This document shows positions 20,820 through 29,212 of a stretch of DNA of 30,139 bases, in pieces. Within the stretch, counting starts at the first letter, position 1, and each line of letters starts with the position of its first letter. Both the position numbers and the translations under genes were made by a program. Under the pieces are notes generated by a model. That model was given only the letters and a program-made list of their open reading frames with translations. It had not been told where the DNA came from and did no database searches. Origin of the DNA: a virus; the IMG/VR virus record IMGVR_UViG_3300046777_000328, positions 1 to 30,139 of that record. The stretch is one strand, 5' to 3'.

Positions 20820-21470
20820 ATGGCTACGTATTTAGACGTTGTGAACAATGTGCTCAGACGCTTGCGTGAGCCTACTGTTTCCTCAGTTAATGATACTGAT
20901 TATTCAGCTATGTTAGGTGTGTTTATTAACGATGCTAAGCGTGAAGTTGAAGATGCTTACGATTGGAATGCGTTATCGGACACACTGACAGCTACAACTA
21001 CTGAAGATGTCTTTAACTATGTTCTAGTAGGTTCTCGTACTCGTTTCCGTACCATTGATGTATTCAATGAGACTCGAGAACTTGAAATGAGCTACAGACC
21101 TACAACTTGGATGAATAGACAGTTCATCATTGTAGATCAGCAGAAGGGTCAGCCTCAACACTACAACTACAACGGTGTAGATGATAATGGTGATACTCAA
21201 GTTGATGTGTATCCAATTCCAGATGGTGTGTATACATTACGCTTTAACTTGACGATCCCTCAGGCTGATCTGGTTAACGACAATGATCGTATCTTAGTTC
21301 CTGATCATCTAGTAGCTATGTTGGCTCACTCTAAAGCTATTGCTGAGCGAGGTGAGGATTCAGGTGTGTTGTCTTCAGAGGCATATCAGATGTACAGACT
21401 TGCTCTTGCAGATGCTGTTGCTATTGAACGTAACCACTACGATGAAGAGATGACTTGGGATTCAATCTAA
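20820..21470 (+). CDS. T7 gp11-like tail tubular protein A (adaptor/gatekeeper)
   Basis: Forms the ring connecting portal and tail nozzle in podoviruses. 216 aa (T7 gp11 is 196). Starts TYLDVVNNVLRRLREPTVSS, with an alpha-helical DAKREVEDAYDWNALSDTLT region conserved in the family, then beta-rich segments (YVLVGSRTRFRTIDVFNETR) and a C-terminal helical MLAHSKAIAERGEDSG. It sits directly before the nozzle-like gene, the T7 order. AAAGGAA precedes the ATG. Confidence 0.88.
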   Translation: MATYLDVVNNVLRRLREPTVSSVNDTDYSAMLGVFINDAKREVEDAYDWNALSDTLTATTTEDVFNYVLVGSRTRFRTIDVFNETRELEMSYRPTTWMNRQFIIVDQQKGQPQHYNYNGVDDNGDTQVDVYPIPDGVYTLRFNLTIPQADLVNDNDRILVPDHLVAMLAHSKAIAERGEDSGVLSSEAYQMYRLALADAVAIERNHYDEEMTWDSI

Positions 21471-23012
21471 ATGTCTGAACAGCTTCTAACTACAACTATT
21501 CAAGCCCCGGGCTTCATGGGTTTGAACCTTCAGGACTCTTCAGTGAGTCTTGAGAATGGTTACGCCACTGTAGCTACTAACTGTGTTATTGATAAGTTTG
21601 GACGTATTGGTGCTCGTAAAGGTTGGGCTACAGCTCACACAGCATTGGCAGCTCTGACAGGTTACAATGTTAAGTGTATTGGTGAGTTGATTGACAATAC
21701 AGGTAACTCGTACATCCTAGCTACAGGACACAGTAAGCTATTTAAACTGGTAGGGACAACTCTGACTGAGCTGACCTACGGAGGTGGTGGCACAGCTCCT
21801 ACCATTACAGCTGATGATTGGCAGATGGCTCCGTTGAATGGATGTCTATATCTGTATCAAGCTGGACATGATCCTCTAGTGTTCGATCCTGCGGTCAGTA
21901 CAACTACTTATAGACGTATCTCTGAGAAGTCAGGCTACTTAGGAACTGTATCTAGTAACAACTGTGTGATCAGTGCTTATGGTCGTACATGGAGTGCTAA
22001 TAACAGCACAACTAAGAGTACTGTACAGTTCTCAGACTTGTTAGCTGGTCATGTATTGAATACTGGTACATCAGGTACTTTGGATGTATCTCAAGTATGG
22101 CCTGCAGGCTCAGATGAGATTATTGCACTAGCGGCACATAATAACTTCTTGATTATCTTTGGTCGTAGACAGATATTGATTTACGCTAATGCTACAGATC
22201 CTAATAACCTAACATTATCAGATGCTATTACAGGTATTGGATGCTTTGCTAGGGACTCAGTAGCTAAGACAGGTAGTGATATTGTCTTCTTGTCAGATAC
22301 TGGTGTTAGATCTCTGATGCGTACCATCCAAGAGAAGTCCGCTCCAATGCGAGAGCTTAGCTTGAATGTTAAGGATAATCTGATTCAAGACTTAGCTGGT
22401 GAAACTGCTTCAGACATTAAGTCAGTATATTCAGACAAAGATGCCTTCTATCTGTTGTCTTTACCGTCAAGTAATACTGTCTATTGTTTTGATATGCGTG
22501 GACAGTTACCTAATGGGGCTGCTAAGACTACAACGTGGGATAATATCACTCCTACAGCTTTCTTCTATACCCGTAATAAGGATTTATTGCTAGGACAAGA
22601 GAGTTATATTGGAAAATATTCAGAAAACCTTGACAATACCTCCAGTTATAAGTTAAAATATTACACTAATTACTTTGACTTTGGATCCCCTACAGCTTTA
22701 AAGATACTTAAGAAAGTTAATCTTACATTTGTGGGTGGTAATGGAGCTGATGTTATTATTAAGTATGGCTTTGATTACAGCCCCAGTTATGTCTCTAGAG
22801 TTATCCAACTTGGTGACATTACAGTAGCTGAATACGGAGTAGCTGAATATAACATTGGTCAGTATACAGCAGGTGTAGTGTACGACAATAAGAAGATCCA
22901 TGCCAGCGGCTCAGGTAATACAGTACAGATTGGAATGGAAACAGATATAAATGGTTTTGAAATATCCTTACAAAAACTTGATTGCTATGTTAAAGCAGGA
23001 AGGACTCGATAA
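21471..23012 (+). CDS. Tail nozzle protein (tail tubular B-like)
   Basis: Extends the short tail below the adaptor. 513 aa, smaller than T7 gp12 (794) and nearer to compact nozzle or P22 gp10-type proteins. The N-terminal FMGLNLQDSSVSLENGYATV, then NCVIDKFGRIGARKGW is the usual family start. The middle has repeated beta-strand units as in a propeller (EIIALAAHNNFLIIFGRRQI, DIVFLSDTGVRSL). It starts right at the stop of the adaptor gene, and its own stop overlaps the next ATG (TAATG). Confidence 0.85.
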   Translation: MSEQLLTTTIQAPGFMGLNLQDSSVSLENGYATVATNCVIDKFGRIGARKGWATAHTALAALTGYNVKCIGELIDNTGNSYILATGHSKLFKLVGTTLTELTYGGGGTAPTITADDWQMAPLNGCLYLYQAGHDPLVFDPAVSTTTYRRISEKSGYLGTVSSNNCVISAYGRTWSANNSTTKSTVQFSDLLAGHVLNTGTSGTLDVSQVWPAGSDEIIALAAHNNFLIIFGRRQILIYANATDPNNLTLSDAITGIGCFARDSVAKTGSDIVFLSDTGVRSLMRTIQEKSAPMRELSLNVKDNLIQDLAGETASDIKSVYSDKDAFYLLSLPSSNTVYCFDMRGQLPNGAAKTTTWDNITPTAFFYTRNKDLLLGQESYIGKYSENLDNTSSYKLKYYTNYFDFGSPTALKILKKVNLTFVGGNGADVIIKYGFDYSPSYVSRVIQLGDITVAEYGVAEYNIGQYTAGVVYDNKKIHASGSGNTVQIGMETDINGFEISLQKLDCYVKAGRTR

Positions 23013-23242
23013 TGAGTAACTACACCAAAGCAACGGACTTTGCAGCTAAAGATGCCCTATCAACAGGTAATCCTGCAAAGTTAGTTAAAGGCACTGAGAT
23101 TGATACTGAGTTTAGTGCTATTCAATCAGCTGTTAACTCTAAGGCTGATAAAGCTAATCCCTCATTCACAGGAACGTTGACAGTAGTGGATATCACTATG
23201 TCAGGATCATTTACAGGAACATTAGGTGGAGGTACATATTAA
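23012..23242 (+). CDS. Short fibre-like protein, 76 aa
   Basis: Reads MSNYTKATDFAAKDALSTGN, then PAKLVKGTEIDTEFSAIQSA, and SKADKANPSFTGTLTV. The NSKADKxxPxFTG pattern is the same as in many phage fibre proteins, so this looks like a tail fibre adaptor or a reduced fibre. The C-terminal GGGTY codons include GGAGGT, the Shine-Dalgarno for the next gene, whose ATG overlaps this TAA. Confidence 0.78.
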   Translation: MSNYTKATDFAAKDALSTGNPAKLVKGTEIDTEFSAIQSAVNSKADKANPSFTGTLTVVDITMSGSFTGTLGGGTY

Positions 23243-24249
23243 TGGCTGATTGGACAGATTTAATTGGCCCTTTGTTGGGCACTGCAGGTAGTGTATACTC
23301 AGCTAACCAAGCTGCCAATGCTACCACTAACGCTGCTAACCAAGCTGCACAGGCTGCACAGTTCCGCCCTGTAGGTATCACTACAAGGTTTGGTAAGTCA
23401 GGCTTCCAGTATGATCCTGCAACAGGTCAACTCACAGGTGCTGGCTATCAAGTAGCTCCTGATGTTGCAGCTATGCGTGAAGGCTTGATGGGCTTGGCAG
23501 GTACTGGTCTGAGTCAAGCTCAGCAGGCTCAAGCTCAGCAGGCTGGTATCACTCAAGCTGGTCAAGGTCTATTCAACTTAGGTCAGCAGTACGTAGCTCA
23601 GACACCTCAGGGTGCAGCTCAGCAGTTCATGAATCAACAGAGGCAGTTGCTAGCTCCCGGTCGTGAACAACAACTAGCTCAATTGACTAACCAACAACAA
23701 CAGCAAGGTCGTTTAGGCCTAGCTACTGGCGGTACTACAGCAGGTTACACAGCTGGTGGTCAAGGCTTGCAAGCTACTAATCCTCAGATGGCTGCTTACT
23801 ACAATGCCATGGCTCAGCAGGATGCTCAGTTGGCAGGACAGGCTCAACAAGCTGGTCAGCAACAAGTTACATTCGGTCAAGGTTTGTTGTCTAGTGGACT
23901 GGGTTTACAAAACGCTGGTTATGGTCTTCAAAGTGCAGCTTTAGGCCCATACTCAAGCTATATGGCAGGTGCTACAGGCTTAGAGAACCAAGGCTTAAAT
24001 GCTCTGACACAAGGATCAGCTTTGGGATCATCTATTACAGCTGGCTCTACTAATGCAGCTAACATTCAGAACAGAGCAGCTCAGACAGCTATTGAATTAC
24101 AGCTTGCACGTAACAACGCCATTACAGGTGGTCTATCAGATCCTATCAGTCAGTTGATTGGTGGATTGACAGGTTCTACAGCTGCTAAGTCTGCTAATAC
24201 TAATGCTGCTTTGAGTCCTTACTTCACATCTATTGGCTACGGTTCTTAA
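23242..24249 (+). CDS. Gln/Ala/Gly-rich internal virion (ejection) protein candidate, 335 aa
   Basis: Starts MADWTDLIGPLLGTAGSVYS. It then has Ala/Asn/Gln-rich helices (ANATTNAANQAAQAAQ), a GITTRFGKSGFQYDPATGQL motif often seen in podovirus internal proteins, and long Gln-rich stretches (AQQAQAQQAGITQAGQ, LTNQQQQQGR). Position after the tail proteins and composition suggest a DNA-ejection protein, but no enzyme domain is visible. The ribosome site GGAGGT is supplied by the previous gene's end. Confidence 0.75.
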   Translation: MADWTDLIGPLLGTAGSVYSANQAANATTNAANQAAQAAQFRPVGITTRFGKSGFQYDPATGQLTGAGYQVAPDVAAMREGLMGLAGTGLSQAQQAQAQQAGITQAGQGLFNLGQQYVAQTPQGAAQQFMNQQRQLLAPGREQQLAQLTNQQQQQGRLGLATGGTTAGYTAGGQGLQATNPQMAAYYNAMAQQDAQLAGQAQQAGQQQVTFGQGLLSSGLGLQNAGYGLQSAALGPYSSYMAGATGLENQGLNALTQGSALGSSITAGSTNAANIQNRAAQTAIELQLARNNAITGGLSDPISQLIGGLTGSTAAKSANTNAALSPYFTSIGYGS

Positions 24250-24258
24250 GGAGAGATA

Positions 24259-25419
24259 ATGGCTACAGCACCACAAATGGGTTTATTTGGAGGCGTAGGT
24301 ACTCCTGAGGAGATGCAACGAGCAATGGCTGAGCAGAAGGCTATGCAGTTTGCTACTATGTCTCCACAACAACAACTGTCATACAATATCTTTAAGAACA
24401 CTAGCAACCTAGGTCGTGGCTTAGCAGGTGCTATGGGTGTGGATGTACAAGATCCTGCAATGAAGCGAGCTACTATGCTTCGTCAGTTGGCATCACAGTA
24501 TGACACTAATACTCCTGAAGGCTTGCGACAAATGGCTGCAGCTCTTCAAGGTACAGATCCTGAACTAGGCTTCCAGATCTCTCAACGAGCTGATGCTTTG
24601 GAGTTGTCTAAGGCTAAGATTGGCTCTGAGAATGCATTGATTAAGCAACGTGAGCGTGAGAAAGCAGCAGCTGATCCTTTCCAAAAGTTAGTTGAAAAAG
24701 GTGTTTACACTCCTTCTAGTTTAAAGGCCTTCCAAGAAACAGGTGATGTTAGTGACTTGAAGTTTAAAGAATCAGACGCTAAGACAACAGTTGTTAAAGC
24801 TGACGGTAGAACAAAACTAATTAACTCTCAGACTGGTGAAGTTATTGCTGATATTGGTGTTGCAGGTAAGACATTAGAAGAGAGCTTAGGTTCGGGTCTC
24901 AGTAAGCTAGGTGAAGTCATGGTAGGCGCTCAAGCTAAAGCTGCTGGAAGTAAAGGCGGTGAAGTTGTAGGTAAACAGTCTGCTGAGATTCAAGGTAAGT
25001 ATACAGCTATTGAATCTATTGATGATGCTCTTGATATGGTTAAGAAAGGTATTTATGCTGGTGGTTATGGCCCTGCAATGGAAGCCACTGCTAAATACAC
25101 TAAAGGAGCTGTAGGATCTCAAAAGACACTTGAAAATACAGAGCAGTTTAGAGCTTATATTGGTGATGTCGTTATTCCTCGTCTACAAGACTTTGGTGGT
25201 AATGACTCAGTTGAAGAGCTTAAATACTTACGTTCTGTCTTAGCTGGTGATACAACACTTGAGAAGAAATCTATTGAAGGTGTTCTTAAACGTGCTAAGC
25301 AAAAGATTGATGTAGGTATTAAACGAGTACAGGCTCAGCAGGAAGCTGTAACAGGAGGTAAACCTCTGCCTACAGGCCCTATGACTAAACCTATAAAGTG
25401 GTCAGATTTAAGTAATTAA
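24259..25419 (+). CDS. Internal virion / ejection protein candidate, 386 aa
   Basis: Helix-rich. It starts MATAPQMGLFGGVGTPEEMQ, includes MSPQQQLSYNIFKNTSNLGR, GLRQMAAALQGTDPELGFQI and basic coiled parts, then a compact domain from about residue 245 (KYTAIESIDDALDMVKKGIY) to LLP-type ending KPIKWSDLSN. There is no catalytic motif. Helical, Met/Gln-rich proteins placed between nozzle and lysis genes are usually ejected with the DNA in T7-like virions, so this is inferred. AAGGAGAG precedes the ATG. Confidence 0.72.
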   Translation: MATAPQMGLFGGVGTPEEMQRAMAEQKAMQFATMSPQQQLSYNIFKNTSNLGRGLAGAMGVDVQDPAMKRATMLRQLASQYDTNTPEGLRQMAAALQGTDPELGFQISQRADALELSKAKIGSENALIKQREREKAAADPFQKLVEKGVYTPSSLKAFQETGDVSDLKFKESDAKTTVVKADGRTKLINSQTGEVIADIGVAGKTLEESLGSGLSKLGEVMVGAQAKAAGSKGGEVVGKQSAEIQGKYTAIESIDDALDMVKKGIYAGGYGPAMEATAKYTKGAVGSQKTLENTEQFRAYIGDVVIPRLQDFGGNDSVEELKYLRSVLAGDTTLEKKSIEGVLKRAKQKIDVGIKRVQAQQEAVTGGKPLPTGPMTKPIKWSDLSN

Positions 25420-25427
25420 GGAACAAT

Positions 25428-27080
25428 ATGGATATTGAACTCCCAAACGGTAAGATTATTGAAGGTGTTCCTGAAGGTACTTCTAAAGCTGACATTCAAG
25501 CTAAGGCCATTAAAGCTGGCCTAGCTACAGCAGCTGACTTTGGTATTCAGACTCCTAAGCAAGCACTTAGTGGTTTTATGCAAGGTGTTATGGACCCTGT
25601 GTATGGTGCAGGTCAGTTAATGGCTAAAGGAATGCAAGCTGTAGGTTTCTTTCCTGAGCAAGCTAAGGCTTTTGAGCAACGTGTAGTTCCTCAACGTGAA
25701 CAACAGTATTTAGCTCAACGTCAGGCAGCTGGTGAAGAGGGTACAGACTGGGCAAGACTTGGAGGTAATATACTGAGTCCTGCTAACTTGCTTGCAGGAG
25801 GTGCTGTAGGATCTCTGGTTGCTAAACCCTTGGCTCAGGCTGCAGCTATTGGAGCTACTCAGGGAGCTATTGCACCTGTTACCGACACTGAAAACTTTGG
25901 TGAAGAGAAGCTTAAACAGACTGCAGGTGGAGGTGTGTTTGGCGCTGCTGGTGCAGGTTTAGTTAAAGGTGCTGGAAGTGTCTTAAATCCTTTAGCCTCT
26001 AAAGCTGAGCAGACAATGCGTGATCTAGGTGTCAAAATGACTCCCGGACAGATAATGGGCGGTCAAGCTAAAGCATTTGAAGAGTTTGCTGAGAATCTTC
26101 CTTTGGTGGGTTCTTATATATCTAATGCTAAAGAGCGTGGTTTATATTCTTTTAATAAAGGAATCATTAACAAAGCTCTTAAGAAGATTGACGATACCCT
26201 ACCTGAAGATGTTATTGGTCGTGATGCCGTTCAACACGCTAATACAGCAGTCTCCAACAAGTATGATGAAGTACTTGCAAAGATGGACTTTAAGTTAGAT
26301 TTCCCAACTTATACAAACATTCTTAAAGTAACTCGTTCACCTAATCTAGCCAGTGCTCAACAACGTCAAGCTGTAAAAGATATTGTAGATGCAACAGTGT
26401 TTAGTCGTCTACCTAAGGACGGTAAGATTGATGGATCAGCTTATAAAGACATTGAATCTGACTTGCTTAAGAAAGTAATCTCTTACAAGAATAGCTCTAC
26501 AGCAGCTGAGCGAGATATTGGCGATGCTCTTGGTGATGTACTTGATTCAATGAAAAATGCTCTACGTAAGCAGAACCCTGAGCAATCCTCTATTCTAAGA
26601 CGTATTGACAGTGCTTATGGCGATATTGCAGTGATGAAGACAGCAGCAGCTAACTCAGGTGCAGCTAACGGTGTATTCACTCCTAAGCAATATAGCACAG
26701 CCGTTAGACAACGTGATATGTCTAGGAATAAAACAGCCTTTGCAGCAGGTACTGCACGTGGTCAGGATATTTCAGACGCTGGTATTGAAGTGTTAGAGCG
26801 TGATGCTAGATCTACTTTGGAAGGACGTTTAGCTACTCAAGCTTCAGGTTTGATGGCAGCTTTCCAGAACCCCGCTGTAGCTGCAGGTTTATCTGTAGGA
26901 TCTCCAGTGTTGTACTCTGAGAGTGGTATCAAAGCAATGGAAGCATTGTTACGTAGCCGTCCTGATGCAGCTAAGAGGATCGGTCAGATACTCACTTCTA
27001 GGGCTACCAAAGAAGGCAGTATTACAGGTGCTCAAGTTCTTCAAGAGTACAACAGACAAACTAATCCTAGTGGTGAATAA
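25428..27080 (+). CDS. DNA ejection / internal core protein candidate, 550 aa
   Basis: Starts MDIELPNGKIIEGVPEGTSK and ADIQAKAIKAGLA, the small N-terminal motif (xGxxIEGIPEGTTKxxI) common to large podovirus internal proteins. A hydrophobic Gly/Ala region (about 114-180, ILSPANLLAGGAVGSLVAKP, then GGGVFGAAGAGLVKGAGSV) could cross the host membrane. The rest is helical. This fits a pilot protein forming a channel for DNA, by analogy with T7 gp15/gp16 or P22 pilot proteins. It has no lytic transglycosylase motif that I can see. AAGGAA precedes the ATG. Confidence 0.78.
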   Translation: MDIELPNGKIIEGVPEGTSKADIQAKAIKAGLATAADFGIQTPKQALSGFMQGVMDPVYGAGQLMAKGMQAVGFFPEQAKAFEQRVVPQREQQYLAQRQAAGEEGTDWARLGGNILSPANLLAGGAVGSLVAKPLAQAAAIGATQGAIAPVTDTENFGEEKLKQTAGGGVFGAAGAGLVKGAGSVLNPLASKAEQTMRDLGVKMTPGQIMGGQAKAFEEFAENLPLVGSYISNAKERGLYSFNKGIINKALKKIDDTLPEDVIGRDAVQHANTAVSNKYDEVLAKMDFKLDFPTYTNILKVTRSPNLASAQQRQAVKDIVDATVFSRLPKDGKIDGSAYKDIESDLLKKVISYKNSSTAAERDIGDALGDVLDSMKNALRKQNPEQSSILRRIDSAYGDIAVMKTAAANSGAANGVFTPKQYSTAVRQRDMSRNKTAFAAGTARGQDISDAGIEVLERDARSTLEGRLATQASGLMAAFQNPAVAAGLSVGSPVLYSESGIKAMEALLRSRPDAAKRIGQILTSRATKEGSITGAQVLQEYNRQTNPSGE

Positions 27081-27103
27081 TAACTAAATAAAGGACTATA
27101 AAT
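27077..27103 (+). repeat. 27-bp translation-initiation repeat, copy 1
   Basis: Consists of ATAATAACTAAATA then AAGGACTATAAAT and is identical to 27929-27955. It begins in the stop codon region of the upstream gene and contains the AAGGA ribosome site. The ATG of the downstream gene starts at its second-last base (27102). Confidence 0.95.
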
Positions 27104-27596
27104 GATCGACCCCATAGCAGCTCTTGACGGGCTACAAAAAGCAATAGGGATGGTCAAAAAGGCAAGCAAGGTAGCCAACGATATCGGTGGTCTTGCTCCT
27201 ATGATCGGTAAGATGTTCGATGCCAAGAGCGCAGCTACTAAGGCTATGCTCGAGGCTAAGACTAACAAGAAAGGCTCCAACATGGGAGCTGCTCTTCAGA
27301 TTGAGATGGCTTTGGAGCAAGCCAGAGCTTTCGAGGAAGAGCTTAAGATGTTGTTCATGCAGACAGGTAAGATTGATGTATGGAACAAGATCAAGGAACG
27401 TCAAGCTCAGATGGATGCTGACGATGCTAAGGAGATACGTAAGCTTAAGGAACAAGCTAAGCGTGAGAAGGAAGCTGAGGAAGAACAGATGACTTACCTT
27501 ATTGCAGGTCTAGCTGTAGTTCTTCTGTTAACTTTAGTAGCCTTTGGTATGTCTGAGATTGGTGATATGTGTGCTAAAGCTAAGTGTGGACGTTGA
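27102..27596 (+). CDS. Coiled-coil protein with C-terminal TM segment, 164 aa
   Basis: An N-terminal helical part (DGLQKAIGMVKKASKVANDI) is followed by a long charged coiled coil (about 70-128, EEELKMLFMQ, then KERQAQMDADDAKEIRKLKE) and one transmembrane helix (TYLIAGLAVVLLLTLVAFGM, about 131-150) and a short Cys-containing tail. Similar proteins occur before holins in many podoviruses (from memory). A role at the membrane in lysis or ejection is possible. The ribosome site lies in the 27-bp repeat shared with the holin gene. Confidence 0.75.
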   Translation: MIDPIAALDGLQKAIGMVKKASKVANDIGGLAPMIGKMFDAKSAATKAMLEAKTNKKGSNMGAALQIEMALEQARAFEEELKMLFMQTGKIDVWNKIKERQAQMDADDAKEIRKLKEQAKREKEAEEEQMTYLIAGLAVVLLLTLVAFGMSEIGDMCAKAKCGR

Positions 27597-27618
27597 TACT
27601 GGTCGATAGGGCTAACAT

Positions 27619-27768
27619 ATGAACGAGTACCAGAAGACCTTTGACTTAACCTTAAGAATTATTGTCTATGGTTTAGTAGCTATGTACTTCTTAGGCTTCC
27701 TTAAATTTTTACCTAACGATCTAGCTGACAAGATTGTTAACTTATTACTTGGAAAGATAGGTTTATGA
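27619..27768 (+). CDS. Small TM protein of the lysis region, 49 aa
   Basis: Frame MNEYQKTFDLTLRIIVYGLV, then AMYFLGFLKFLPNDLADKIV and a LLLGKIGL end. One clear transmembrane segment (about 12-30) is followed by an amphipathic tail. Its TGA overlaps the next start as ATGA. The ribosome site is weak (AGGG about 8 nt upstream). A holin or antiholin role is a guess from position. Confidence 0.62.
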   Translation: MNEYQKTFDLTLRIIVYGLVAMYFLGFLKFLPNDLADKIVNLLLGKIGL

Positions 27769-27932
27769 GAATTACACCTTATCAGCAAAACGCTAACATG
27801 ATACGTGAGTGTCAACGAGTTATCCATCAACAACATCTTAAAGAGTTTGAAAGACTAAACAGGCAAGCTGAGCTTAAACTTAAACAACCTGTAGATCCTC
27901 TAAAAACACATAAGATTGATGTTTACGTATAA
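27765..27932 (+). CDS. Small soluble basic protein of the lysis region, 55 aa
   Basis: Frame MRITPYQQNANMIRECQRVI, then HQQHLKEFERLNRQAELKLK and a KTHKIDVYV end. It is helical and basic, with no signal peptide or lipobox, so it is not an obvious spanin. Start and upstream stop overlap (ATGA), and its end runs into the second copy of the 27-bp repeat before the holin. Confidence 0.62.
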   Translation: MRITPYQQNANMIRECQRVIHQQHLKEFERLNRQAELKLKQPVDPLKTHKIDVYV

Positions 27933-27955
27933 TAACTAAATAAAGGACTATAAAT
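27929..27955 (+). repeat. 27-bp translation-initiation repeat, copy 2
   Basis: Identical over 27 bp to 27077-27103. Here the next base after the shared AAAT is T instead of G, so the ATG is lost and the downstream gene uses TTG beginning at 27955. Confidence 0.95.
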
Positions 27956-28458
27956 TGTTATCACTATTTTCAACCCTTGGTGGTCTATTAATATCTGGCT
28001 TGCCTAAGTTAATGGATTTCTTCCAGAACAAAGCAGATCAGAAACATGAGCTAGCATTGGCTCAGATGCAAACTGAGAGAGAACTTCAAATGGCTGCTGC
28101 AGGCTTTGCAGCTCAGCAACGCATTGAAGAGATTCGTACAGATCAGATCGCTATGCAGACTGATGCTCAGATGACTGAAGCTGCTCTGAAGCACGATGAG
28201 AAGATCCTAGATAAAGCTAGTCTGTGGGTAGTTAACTTTGTAGGTACTGTACGCCCTGTAGTAACTTATATCTTTGTATTGGAGCTATGTGCTATCAATG
28301 CTTGGATTGCTTACTATATTAGCACACACCCTGAGATTGTTAAAGACATAGATAGCTTGATTGCCATTACAGATGTGCTGTTTAGCTCCGATGAAATGGC
28401 TATGCTAGGTGGTATTATTGGCTTCTGGTTTGGATCACGTAGTTGGGCTAAGAAATGA
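27955..28458 (+). CDS. Holin, 3-TM gene-transfer-release type, TTG start
   Basis: 167 aa. A hydrophobic N-terminus (LFSTLGGLLISGLPKLMDFF) is followed by a long charged helix (HELALAQMQTERELQ, DQIAMQTDAQMTEAAL), two adjacent membrane segments (about 88-122, FVGTVRPVVTYIFVLELCAI) and a C-terminal MLGGIIGFWFGSRSW. This is the pattern of the 3-TM holin family (PF11351, from memory), which permeabilises the inner membrane for the endolysin. The start is TTG at 27955, after the 27-bp repeat with AAGGA; no in-frame ATG precedes the first segment. The endolysin gene overlaps its stop. Confidence 0.85.
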   Translation: MLSLFSTLGGLLISGLPKLMDFFQNKADQKHELALAQMQTERELQMAAAGFAAQQRIEEIRTDQIAMQTDAQMTEAALKHDEKILDKASLWVVNFVGTVRPVVTYIFVLELCAINAWIAYYISTHPEIVKDIDSLIAITDVLFSSDEMAMLGGIIGFWFGSRSWAKK

Positions 28459-28988
28459 AACTGAGCAAAGCTGGCGCTAATCTGATGCACCAGTATGAAG
28501 GATGCAGGAATAAACCTTACCTGTGTCCTGCTCATATATGGACTATTGGTTATGGTCATGTCCTATATCAGGAGCAGATCAGATTACCAATGGTAGCTAA
28601 AGATGGACAGAGTACTACAATTCGTAAAGAGTACCCACTAAAACAGGAGGACAATCGTGTCTGGTCTAAAGAGGAGATCGAGAAACTATTCGCAGATGAT
28701 GTCAGTAGTTTTGAACGTGGTGTTCTTCGACTTGCTCCTGCTCTTGTTAACTATCAAGGGGCATTCGATGCGTGTGTCTCTTTTGCATTCAATGCAGGCT
28801 TGGGAAACTTTCAAAGGTCTACCATTCGTATGAAGATCAACAGAGGTGAGTGGAAAGAAGCTGCTGAAGCTTTCATGCAGTGGACTAAGGGAGGCGGTAG
28901 AGAACTTCCCGGTCTAGTTAAACGAAGGAAGGCTGAAGTAGCTCTATTCCTTAGTAGCTTCCCTGATGAAGACGGTGATAGTGAGTAA
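28455..28988 (+). CDS. Endolysin, GH24 (T4-type) muramidase
   Basis: Cleaves the N-acetylmuramic acid-N-acetylglucosamine bond in peptidoglycan. 177 aa. The GH24 triad Glu-8aa-Asp/Cys-5aa-Thr is present as E15, C24 and T30, within MHQYEGCRNKPYLCPAHIWT, then IGYGH. The second acidic position is Cys, an accepted variant in the family. The C-terminal half has the usual FDACVSFAFNAGLGNFQRST and GLVKRRKAEVALFLSS. There is no signal-anchor N-terminus, so it needs the holin to reach the wall. It starts inside the holin stop (ATGA) and is the last rightward gene before the terminator. Confidence 0.95.
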   Translation: MKLSKAGANLMHQYEGCRNKPYLCPAHIWTIGYGHVLYQEQIRLPMVAKDGQSTTIRKEYPLKQEDNRVWSKEEIEKLFADDVSSFERGVLRLAPALVNYQGAFDACVSFAFNAGLGNFQRSTIRMKINRGEWKEAAEAFMQWTKGGGRELPGLVKRRKAEVALFLSSFPDEDGDSE

Positions 28989-28999
28989 ATAGTAACAGA

Positions 29000-29031
29000 A
29001 AAGCCCCTTAGGAGTGATCCTTTGGGGCTTT
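29000..29031. terminator. Bidirectional intrinsic terminator between convergent operons
   Basis: AAAGCCCC (29000-29007) pairs perfectly with GGGGCTTT (29024-29031), with an inner AGGA/TCCT pairing and a GTGA loop. T-rich ends are present on both strands. It lies between the rightward endolysin and the leftward gene ending at 29057, so it can stop both transcripts. Confidence 0.88.
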
Positions 29032-29056
29032 CTTAGTGGTGCAACCACGGATGTTA

Positions 29057-29212
29057 TCAGTCTAGGATAAACGCTAGAGTAATAAATCCTATGTGTAGAT
29101 AGACAACAGGTACAGGATCGTCTCCCATGTTATCTTGTTCGTCCATGATGTACAGTTGATCAGCTTCTAAGCCAAACACTAGACCAGCTTTAGTTTCAAA
29201 CTCTAGAGTCAT
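29057..29212 (-). CDS. Hypothetical acidic protein, 51 aa, last gene of the leftward operon
   Basis: Frame MTLEFETKAGLVFGLEADQL, then an acidic EQDNMGDDPVP loop and a hydrophobic end VVYLHIGFITLAFILD. The pattern is all-beta. It starts within the stop of the glutaredoxin gene (ATGA) and has GGAAGGAAG about 6-10 nt before the ATG. It ends 25 nt before the terminator. Function unknown. Similar short acidic proteins that follow nucleotide-metabolism genes in phages are common, but none is recognised. Confidence 0.65.
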   Translation of the reverse strand: MTLEFETKAGLVFGLEADQLYIMDEQDNMGDDPVPVVYLHIGFITLAFILD

